Origin: an uncultured Clostridia bacterium
Lineage (GTDB): Bacteria > Bacillota > Clostridia > Christensenellales > UBA1242
Direction of reading: 5' to 3'
NCBI GenBank assembly: GCA_937914725.1
Contig: CALDMJ010000008.1
Span: 1 to 5,766, forward strand
DNA: 5,766 bases
Made by a program: the position numbers and the translations under genes. This document shows positions 1-4,574 of the stretch, in pieces; within the stretch, counting starts at the first letter, position 1; every line of letters begins with the position of its first letter. Under the pieces are notes generated by a model, which was not told where the DNA came from, searched no databases, and saw nothing but the letters and a program-made list of their open reading frames with translations.

Positions 1-19
1 GGGGGGGGGCGTCTAAAGA

Positions 20-62
20 TTGTCCACAAAAATGTGGAAAACTTGTAGAAAAATCTGGATTA
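20..62. promoter_or_regulatory. Possible DnaA-box cluster
   Basis: TTGTCCACA at 20-28 differs by one base from the DnaA box TTATCCACA. On the other strand, TTTTCCACA (33-41), TTTTCTACA (44-52) and TAATCCAGA (54-62) form a series of increasingly degenerate boxes spaced 11 and 10 bp apart, about one helical turn. An AT-rich tract follows (61-130), as expected beside an unwinding region. This could be the edge of an origin, a DnaA-regulated promoter, or chance in AT-rich DNA. No dnaA, dnaN or rpmH is present in the window to support an origin. Confidence 0.3.
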
Positions 63-83
63 ATAAAAAACAATAAAAATGTA

Positions 84-143
84 CATATTACCAAAAATGA
101 AAGTACAAAAGCAACAAAATGTGCAAAAAAGGTTGGTAATATG
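84..143 (+). promoter_or_regulatory. Inverted repeat sequestering the first start codon
   Basis: CATATTACCAA at 84-94 is a perfect 11-bp inverted complement of TTGGTAATATG at 133-143, with a 38-nt spacer. The right arm contains the ATG at 141-143 and abuts the likely ribosome binding site AAGG (129-132). If the arms pair in the mRNA, initiation of the 141-1448 gene would be blocked; as DNA the same dyad could be a protein-binding site. The arms are seen directly; any regulatory role is inferred. Confidence 0.4.
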
Positions 144-1448
144 CAAAATTTTGAAACAAATAATACAAAAGTTAACACGGTGGCGCGCTTGCGTACGCAA
201 AACAAAGGTTTGACAATACTAAGCACTTTGGTATTGCTTTTTGCCGTTGCGACGCTTATGCTTTGCACGCTGGGCGGGTTGTCGGCACGCAAAACGGCGG
301 TCGGGTCGATAACGTTTGACTTCAAGAGTCCGTCGATGAACTTTGATAGCGGGCTTGAGATGTATTATAGCAATCTTGACGCAAATGGAACAATGCTCCG
401 TGCGCCAAAACTGACGTTTGGTGATAGCACGGGTGTAGGTGCGGAAACTATTGCTCCGTACTATATGAGTTTTAGCAGCAATCAAACGGGCGTGAGTGAT
501 TATTATGTTAAATTAATATATCAGTTTGATGGGCTTGACGCAAGCAAGGTGCAAAGCATAAATTTAGGAACAACCGCGCTTGCGTTTGGCGCAAAGTATA
601 TGAGCGCGCCGACGCTTGTATCGGGTTCTACATACAAGTTTGAGTCAGTATCGGTTGCGGGCGAAAGTAGTGCGACGCACGACAAAATTGCGGCAGGGCA
701 AACATTCGATTTGCTTGGGTTTGTTCGCAACTTGTCAATCACTTTCACGGAAGAAGAATATTCCGCGACCTCACTATCTTTCAGCATAACCGCAATTGTC
801 GACTTGGGCGACAGCTTTGAAAGTTCCCACAAAGGGCAAGCCGTTGTCAAGGGTAAAGTCGGGTATGAAAACTATTTTGTCAAGGAAATCGCCGTTGTCA
901 GCGACAACCTTGTGGGGGCGACATTTCAATTATTTTCGCTTTCTGGTCAAAATCATGCTTTAAGTGAGGACCAAATAACGAAACTTGATACAACAGATTC
1001 TAGTGATGCGATATTTACTACTAAGTCAAAGAAAAAATGGAAAATTGTGGTTGAAGAAGTTGATTTCCAAAATACAAGTAACACATTTTACAATGAAACA
1101 TATACTGGAACAATCTTAGATGATGTGGGCAACGCGTGGACTGCAACGCTAACGACTAGAGATGATACTTATATTTCTATGACATTTGAATCTCAGGCTG
1201 AATTGCCTATAGGCGCTGTAAACCTTTCCACTTTGCTCGCTAATGCGGAAGCGGTAGTTCCTAGTGAAACGAACTCAACTTATAGTAGTAGACTTGCTTA
1301 TGTTAAGTTCAATGTTGGGAGAGATACGAATTTAGAAAAAACAGTAGCAACAACATTAAAATTTTATGCTAACAATGAAATCTGCGCATACCTAACAACG
1401 AGCATAAATTGGTGTATTTGGGTTCAAAATCAAGGTGGCATATCGTAA
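141..1448 (+). CDS. Membrane-anchored exported protein of unknown function
   Basis: I do not recognise a family for this 435-residue protein. A basic N-terminus (R16, R18, K22) is followed by one hydrophobic segment at about residues 23-46, so it is either a signal peptide or a single anchor with the rest outside. No lipobox is visible, and a site such as GLS48 would be only a marginal signal peptidase I cleavage site. The outer part is rich in Ser, Thr, Gly and short alternating hydrophobic stretches, suggesting beta structure. Residues 186-202 (GQTFD...LSITF) resemble residues 299-314 of the protein encoded at 4575-5612. ATG 141 was chosen because AAGG lies 8 nt upstream and the hydrophobic segment falls where an export signal should. 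Base composition changes inside the gene: sampled lines before about 900 are near 52% GC, those after about 960 near 33%. The gene ends 11 nt before a strong terminator. Confidence 0.8.
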   Translation: MQNFETNNTKVNTVARLRTQNKGLTILSTLVLLFAVATLMLCTLGGLSARKTAVGSITFDFKSPSMNFDSGLEMYYSNLDANGTMLRAPKLTFGDSTGVGAETIAPYYMSFSSNQTGVSDYYVKLIYQFDGLDASKVQSINLGTTALAFGAKYMSAPTLVSGSTYKFESVSVAGESSATHDKIAAGQTFDLLGFVRNLSITFTEEEYSATSLSFSITAIVDLGDSFESSHKGQAVVKGKVGYENYFVKEIAVVSDNLVGATFQLFSLSGQNHALSEDQITKLDTTDSSDAIFTTKSKKKWKIVVEEVDFQNTSNTFYNETYTGTILDDVGNAWTATLTTRDDTYISMTFESQAELPIGAVNLSTLLANAEAVVPSETNSTYSSRLAYVKFNVGRDTNLEKTVATTLKFYANNEICAYLTTSINWCIWVQNQGGIS

Positions 1449-1459
1449 TATTTACCTAA

Positions 1460-1493
1460 GCCCCCTTAGTCATTGACTAAGGGGGCTTTTTTT
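1460..1493 (+). terminator. Rho-independent terminator
   Basis: A perfect 12-bp stem (1460-1471 with 1475-1486, GCCCCCTTAGTC against GACTAAGGGGGC) has a 3-nt ATT loop and is followed by seven T residues (1487-1493). It starts 11 nt after the stop of the upstream membrane-protein gene and should end that transcript. Its loop and 3' arm also carry the -35 element of the next promoter. Confidence 0.95.
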
Positions 1494-1501
1494 GGTATAA
1501 T
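1473..1501 (+). promoter_or_regulatory. Sigma-A-type promoter of yigZ, inside the terminator
   Basis: The -35 is TTGACT (1473-1478), five of six matches to consensus. A 17-nt spacer leads to a perfect -10 TATAAT (1496-1501) that is extended by TGG at 1493-1495. The usual start of transcription, 6-7 nt after the -10, falls at or within a base of 1508, which is the A of the yigZ ATG. The transcript therefore should have little or no leader. Confidence 0.85.
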
Positions 1502-1507
1502 AAAAAT

Positions 1508-2062
1508 ATGGATTTTACATTCAATGGAAGAGTGGAGGCGGAGGACGTCATCAAAAAGTCGCGGTTTATTGCGGTTGGGTTTCCCGTGGAGAGCGAGGCG
1601 GACGCGCGCGACAAGATTGCGGCGCTAAAGAAGGAGTTTTACGACGCGCGACACATTGCGTACGCGTACCGCATTGATGACGGGCAAGTGTTCCAAAAAT
1701 CAAGCGATGACGGCGAGCCGAGCGGAACGGCGGGTAAGCCGATTCTTAATTTTATGATAAAGGAAAACATTATTAACGCGATAATACTGGTGGTTCGGTA
1801 CTTTGGTGGTATCAAACTTGGTGCGGGCGGGCTGACGCGCGCGTATAGCGGAACGGCGGTTTTGTTGAAGCCGCACCTTGCGCCGCGCCTTGAGGTGGTG
1901 CGTTTGACGTGTTCGCTAAGCGATGCCACGCGCGTGCTGAAACTTTTGGACAACGCGGGCGTATCGTATACAAAGTCGTTTGCCGCTGAATGCACCATTA
2001 TTGCACGCACTGCGGATGTGGACGCTATCCGTTCTTTACTATCTTGCGTCTCGGTGCGATAG
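1508..2062 (+). CDS. yigZ: YigZ/IMPACT family protein (UPF0029)
   Basis: This 184-residue protein belongs to the YigZ/IMPACT family. Family hallmarks are SRFIA at 18-22, the DARHIAYAYRI block at 46-56, DGEPSGTAGKP at 68-78 and RYFGGIKLGAGGLTRAYS at 97-114. A shorter C-terminal DUF1949-like part begins near 131. The biochemical role of bacterial members is not well settled; the eukaryotic relative IMPACT regulates GCN2. ATG 1508 is the only usable start: no in-frame start lies between it and the terminator, and the conserved N-terminus begins a few residues in. No Shine-Dalgarno precedes it, which fits leaderless translation. At 184 residues it is shorter than typical members of roughly 200-215. 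The shortfall is at the C-terminus, where the frame runs into a repeat whose hairpin loop supplies the TAG stop. The final residues (about 176-184) look repeat-derived. Confidence 0.93.
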   Translation: MDFTFNGRVEAEDVIKKSRFIAVGFPVESEADARDKIAALKKEFYDARHIAYAYRIDDGQVFQKSSDDGEPSGTAGKPILNFMIKENIINAIILVVRYFGGIKLGAGGLTRAYSGTAVLLKPHLAPRLEVVRLTCSLSDATRVLKLLDNAGVSYTKSFAAECTIIARTADVDAIRSLLSCVSVR

Positions 2063-2256
2063 CGCACTGCTGTGGTTACTGTTCCTACAAGCAAGTAACT
2101 TGTGTGGGCGGAGTGAGTGCGTTATTTCTAAGTACTTTTGTACTCGGTGGCATACGCCACGGGTGCAGATACTGTTTCTACGCGTCGGTTATTTGCGTGG
2201 GCGGCGAACGTGAGAGTGTCCTGTATTGTTTAATTTTCGGTAGTGCGATAGCGCAC
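2050..2256 (+). repeat. Repeat cluster 1: three hairpin units after yigZ
   Basis: Units start with CTCGG or TTCGG at 2050, 2143 and 2236, exactly 93 bp apart. Each carries a 5-bp hairpin: GTGCG-ATAG-CGCAC (2054-2067), GTGGC-ATAC-GCCAC (2147-2160) and GTGCG-ATAG-CGCAC (2243-2256). The middle unit changes both sides of the stem together. After the hairpin the units share TACTGTTYCTAC-type sequence, a GTGGGCGG block and a TTTCTA-like tail. Unit 1 has a second small hairpin, CAAG-TAA-CTTG (2092-2102). The linker into unit 2 has AGTAC-TTTT-GTACT (2131-2144). The third unit is cut short 9 nt before the recX ribosome binding site. With no terminator here, yigZ transcription could continue into recX. 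Confidence 0.85.
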
Positions 2257-2278
2257 GGCTACACAAGAGGGTATTATT

Positions 2279-2887
2279 ATGGAAATAATTGAATTGAAGA
2301 TGAAAAAGAGCAAGCGCGAGTTTATTGCGACTACGTATGACGGCGAGAACATCAGTTTGACGCCCGATGCGATTGTAAAGTTCGGCATAGTTGTGGGGGT
2401 GGTGGATGATGACGCCCTTGCGGAGGCGGAGTTTGACAGCGCGTGCGCGTTTGCGCTCAGCCGCGCGATGAACTGGCTCACGGCGTCATATCGTTCCGAG
2501 AGCGAACTCAGGCGCTATTTGCGCGAGCGCAAGTATTCGCCAAAGGTGGCGGAGTATGTGGTTGGCAAACTCAAGGAATACAATTTTTTGTCCGACGAGA
2601 ATTTGGCGAAACAGGTGGTTGAGTACGGGCAAAAGAAGATGGGCGTGTACAAGATGCGTCAAAAACTTATGGAAAAGGGTGTTGCGCGAGATGTTATTGA
2701 CGCGGCGCTTGAAACCTTAGAACCGCAAGACGATGTTTGCTACGCTATGGCGGTCAAAAAGTTGGGGAATATGGAGCGCACGCGCGAAAATATGGCAAAG
2801 GTTTACCGATTTTTGGCGGGCAAGGGGTTTGATTTTGACACAATCAAGCGTGCGTTTAACAAACTGAATTACGAGGACGAAGAATGA
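2279..2887 (+). CDS. recX: Regulatory protein RecX
   Basis: RecX binds RecA filaments and modulates recombination and SOS activity in the cytoplasm. The 202-residue product has a variable N-terminus (1-55) followed by the RecX helical repeats. These include a first repeat with ALSRAMNWL (59-67) and RSESELRRYLRERKYS (72-87), FLSDENLAKQVVEYGQKKMG (103-122), a second repeat with KMRQKLMEKGVARDVIDAAL (125-144), and a third ending RFLAGKGFDFDTIKRAF (177-193). These match the family pattern of RSE-ELR, LNDE-FA and KG--- motifs, and the length is normal. AGAGGG (2266-2271) is the ribosome binding site, 7 nt before ATG 2279. The stop overlaps the acpS start by 4 nt (ATGA), so the two are translationally coupled. 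I see no convincing promoter directly upstream, so it probably depends on yigZ transcription or an unrecognised promoter in the repeats. Confidence 0.93.
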   Translation: MEIIELKMKKSKREFIATTYDGENISLTPDAIVKFGIVVGVVDDDALAEAEFDSACAFALSRAMNWLTASYRSESELRRYLRERKYSPKVAEYVVGKLKEYNFLSDENLAKQVVEYGQKKMGVYKMRQKLMEKGVARDVIDAALETLEPQDDVCYAMAVKKLGNMERTRENMAKVYRFLAGKGFDFDTIKRAFNKLNYEDEE

Positions 2888-3204
2888 TTGGAATTGACAT
2901 TGTGGAGATTGAAGATTTTGCTGCGCGCGATTTTAGTCGCATTTTCACGCCGCGTGAGTTAGATTACATTAATCGCGCGACTAATGCTGCGCGCAAGACT
3001 GAGGTTATGGCGGGCATATATGCTGCGAAAGAGGCGGTGTTCAAGGCTTTGGGGCTTAGCAGTTTGGGGTTGGAGATTTTGCGCGAAATTGAGATTTTGC
3101 ACGGTGACAATGGCTCGCCGACGTGTGTGTTTCGAGGCGCATATGTACAACTGTCCATTTCTCACACCCGTCACACTGCCGTTGCTGTGGCAGTGGCGGG
3201 ATAG
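2884..3204 (+). CDS. acpS: Holo-[acyl-carrier-protein] synthase
   Basis: AcpS transfers 4'-phosphopantetheine from coenzyme A to the serine of apo acyl carrier protein, activating it for fatty acid synthesis. The 106-residue product shows the full family signature: MIGIDIVEI at the N-terminus with the Mg-binding Asp at residue 5, AAKEAVFKALG at 47-57 with the second metal ligand Glu50, a G-SP segment at 77-79, and LSISH at 90-94. It is slightly shorter than the usual 115-130 residues, but all catalytic elements are present. GAGGA (2873-2877) sits 6 nt upstream of the start, inside the end of recX. The final codons and the TAG stop lie in the first hairpin of repeat cluster 2: the stop is the loop of GCGGG-ATAG-CCCGC. 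Confidence 0.95.
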   Translation: MIGIDIVEIEDFAARDFSRIFTPRELDYINRATNAARKTEVMAGIYAAKEAVFKALGLSSLGLEILREIEILHGDNGSPTCVFRGAYVQLSISHTRHTAVAVAVAG

Positions 3205-3520
3205 CCCGCGGCTGTGGGTACTTTTCCTACGACTAAGTGACTATCGCGGGCGGCGAACGCAAGTGCTTTCTATGATGGTTATCGCTCGGTGGGATAGCCC
3301 GCTGCTACAAATGCTGTCTTTACTTCTAAGTAATTTGCGCGGGCGGCGAACGCAAGTGCTTTCTATATAGTTTGGTTCTCGGGTGGCAAACGCCACTGGT
3401 GCAGGTACTGGCGGGGATAGCCCCGCTGCTGCAGATACTGTTCCTACAGGCAAGTGACTTGCGTGGACGGCGTGCGTGAGTGTTTCTATGGACGTACGTT
3501 CTCGTTGCCAGCGCCACTGG
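3196..3520 (+). repeat. Repeat cluster 2: four hairpin units plus a degenerate fifth
   Basis: Hairpins are GCGGG-ATAG-CCCGC (3196-3209), GTGGG-ATAG-CCCGC (3289-3302, one G-T pair), GTGGC-AAAC-GCCAC (3383-3396) and GCGGGG-ATAG-CCCCGC (3411-3426). Loops of the first three are 93 and 94 bp apart. The third unit is cut after GCAGGTACTG (3401-3410) and joins directly to the fourth. The fourth unit has a clear second hairpin, GCAAG-TGA-CTTGC (3450-3462). A decayed unit follows 93 bp on, with CTCG at 3501 and GCCAC at 3513-3517. Units share GCGGCGAACGCAAGTGC followed by TTTCTAT. The cluster starts inside acpS and fills most of the gap to the signal peptidase gene. Confidence 0.85.
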
Positions 3521-3604
3521 TCGAAATGACAATGGGGGTGGTGGCTTACCATAAAAATGGATGTTCTTTTTATCAGTTGTTTGGTGGCGGGGCGTGTATT
3601 TTGG
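3521..3604. other. Gap between repeats and signal peptidase promoter
   Basis: No gene is visible here. The only structure is a weak AT-rich stem, ATAAAAA (3552-3558) against TTTTTAT in the 3565-3573 stretch. It is too weak, and lacks the GC stem needed, to call a terminator. Confidence 0.4.
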
Positions 3605-3633
3605 TTGCAATTTGGAGAGAATTGTTATATAAT
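3605..3633 (+). promoter_or_regulatory. Sigma-A-type promoter of signal peptidase gene
   Basis: TTGCAA (3605-3610, four of six to the -35 consensus), a 17-nt spacer and a perfect TATAAT (3628-3633). Transcription should begin near 3640, giving a leader of only about 12 nt that still contains a short AGG (3642-3644) ahead of ATG 3652. Confidence 0.75.
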
Positions 3634-3651
3634 AATATGATAGGTATATGA

Positions 3652-4431
3652 ATGAATAAAGAAAAAGGTAACGGAGCGTTTCAAGAAATGCGTGAACGTG
3701 AAAGAGAGATTGAGACATATCAAGAGGCGTGTGAGTGTGATTATGTGAGTTACAACGCAAATTCGGTTGTGGCGAAAAATCGCCGTCGCACGCGCGCGCT
3801 TGCTGTTGTTTTGTCGGTTTTGTTTGTACTGATTTCGGGTTTCATTATGCTGTGTATGTTCGCCGAGCGCGTGTACATTTACACGGGTGTTGAGGGGCCG
3901 TCGATGCAGCCGACAATCAATGCTAATTCGCCGAACACGAGCGAGCCGTATGACTATGCGTACATCAACACGTATCAAAAGGGTACGTACGGCGACATAA
4001 TTGTCATCAAGCATATCAACTCGGGCGGCGAGGTTCGCTACGTCATCAAGCGCCTTATTGGTATGGCAGGCGACACGATTACGATTGACAACACTGACGC
4101 GACAGTGACAAAAGTTTACCGCAATGGCGAACTTTTGGTCGAGGACTACATCAAGGCGGTTAAGTTCAACGGCATTGGCGGAACAGTGGGGGCGCGCACG
4201 GGCGTGACGAGCGTTACTATTCCAGAAAACGGAATCTTTTATATGGGCGACAACCGCAACAACAGTGATGACTGCCGCAACTATGGTTATAACGAAACGC
4301 CGTATTGCGAAACGACTGCCAACATTATCGGGCGTGTCGACTATATTGTTCCAAATGGTGTCAAGGACGACGGGAAGGACGTCGAGCGCCTGTTTGCGGG
4401 CATTCGCGAAATCTTTAAATCGATTTTTTAG
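3652..4431 (+). CDS. lepB: Signal peptidase I
   Basis: Type I signal peptidase is a membrane serine protease that removes signal peptides from proteins exported by Sec or Tat. The 259-residue product has a charged cytoplasmic N-terminus (1-47, with a run of Arg/Glu at 14-20), one membrane segment at about 48-71 and an outer catalytic domain. Catalytic Ser84 lies in GPSMQPT (82-88), catalytic Lys133 in YVIKRLIGMAGD (130-141), and the conserved box GDNRNNSDDCR (199-209) is present. The lysine makes it the ordinary bacterial type, not the SipW/ER type, which has His. In the last box, Cys208 replaces the usual Ser. Upstream ATGs at 3637 and 3648 close almost at once, so ATG 3652 is the start. It is transcribed from its own promoter, separate from acpS. 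Likely clients include the exported protein at 141-1448, an inference from the neighbourhood only. Confidence 0.95.
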   Translation: MNKEKGNGAFQEMREREREIETYQEACECDYVSYNANSVVAKNRRRTRALAVVLSVLFVLISGFIMLCMFAERVYIYTGVEGPSMQPTINANSPNTSEPYDYAYINTYQKGTYGDIIVIKHINSGGEVRYVIKRLIGMAGDTITIDNTDATVTKVYRNGELLVEDYIKAVKFNGIGGTVGARTGVTSVTIPENGIFYMGDNRNNSDDCRNYGYNETPYCETTANIIGRVDYIVPNGVKDDGKDVERLFAGIREIFKSIF

Positions 4432-4435
4432 ATGA

Positions 4436-4547
4436 GTAAGGACTACCTTGTTGGATGCTGGCGCGGTTAACGCATTGTAGTAACCCGCTATATTATGGGT
4501 TGTTCAGTTAAATGACCGCGCTAGCGAAATAAAAATCAAGTCCTTAT
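4436..4547 (+). ncRNA. Candidate structured RNA, family not recognised
   Basis: A multi-stem fold fits the 143-nt gap between two genes. An outer stem pairs TAAGGACT (4437-4444) with AGTCCTTA (4539-4546), extendable by G4436-T4547. A central stem pairs 4456-4469 with 4513-4526; its core is GCTGGCGCGGTT against GACCGCGCTAGC, with G-T pairs but no mismatch. An apical hairpin pairs AACCC (4482-4486) with GGGTT (4497-4501) around a 10-nt loop. Two 12-nt single strands (4445-4455/56 and 4527-4538) form a symmetric internal bubble. No T tract follows on either strand, so it is not an ordinary terminator. It could be a small RNA or a cis-acting leader of the downstream gene. It lacks the conserved cores I know for tRNA, SRP RNA or the common riboswitches. 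The strand is assumed from gene orientation. Confidence 0.45.
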
Positions 4548-4574
4548 AACAATAAAATACAAAGGTGATGTGTT

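Noticed and set aside
1..10. Run of nine G at the left edge
   Set aside because: A homopolymer at a contig end is more likely a sequencing or assembly artefact than biology; nothing in the sequence assigns it a role.
162..220. KGLTILS at the start of the first protein's membrane segment, resembling a type IV prepilin site
   Set aside because: The conserved Glu at position 5 after the cleavage site is missing, and no pilus assembly genes are nearby.
1980..2213. Open frames through repeat clusters 1 and 2 with a recurring DSPLLQ / LRGRRT-type peptide
   Set aside because: 93 bp is 31 codons, so a frame without stops is carried from unit to unit. The frame is not kept in units with a 6-bp stem, the frames overlap yigZ or acpS, and no ribosome binding site precedes them. 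I take the peptide as a by-product of the DNA repeat.
3520..3536. GTCGAAATGACAATG, similar to sequence seen at the ends of other bacterial palindromic repeats
   Set aside because: Only one short copy is present and no inverted partner lies within the window.
3241..3760. Antisense open frames across repeat cluster 2 and the start of the signal peptidase gene
   Set aside because: They consist of repeat sequence or the complement of a well-supported gene and show no recognisable domain or ribosome binding site.
4482..4502. ACCCGC and ATGGGT resembling the terminal stem of a twister-sister ribozyme
   Set aside because: The intervening conserved internal loops of that ribozyme are absent; only 10 nt separate the arms.
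4455..4511. 18-codon open frame (ATG 4455 to TAA 4511) inside the candidate RNA, with AAGGA at 4438-4442
   Set aside because: The 12-nt spacing to the possible ribosome binding site is long, the site is buried in the outer stem, and the peptide has no run of regulatory codons typical of attenuation leaders.
4545..4558. TATAAC and TAAAAT as -10 elements for the last gene
   Set aside because: No acceptable -35 lies 16-18 nt upstream of either.
4495..4560. tRNA-like stretch (GGGTTGTTCAGTT followed by ACCGCGCT)
   Set aside because: There is no anticodon arm or GTTC-containing T arm and no acceptor stem partner, so it is not a tRNA.
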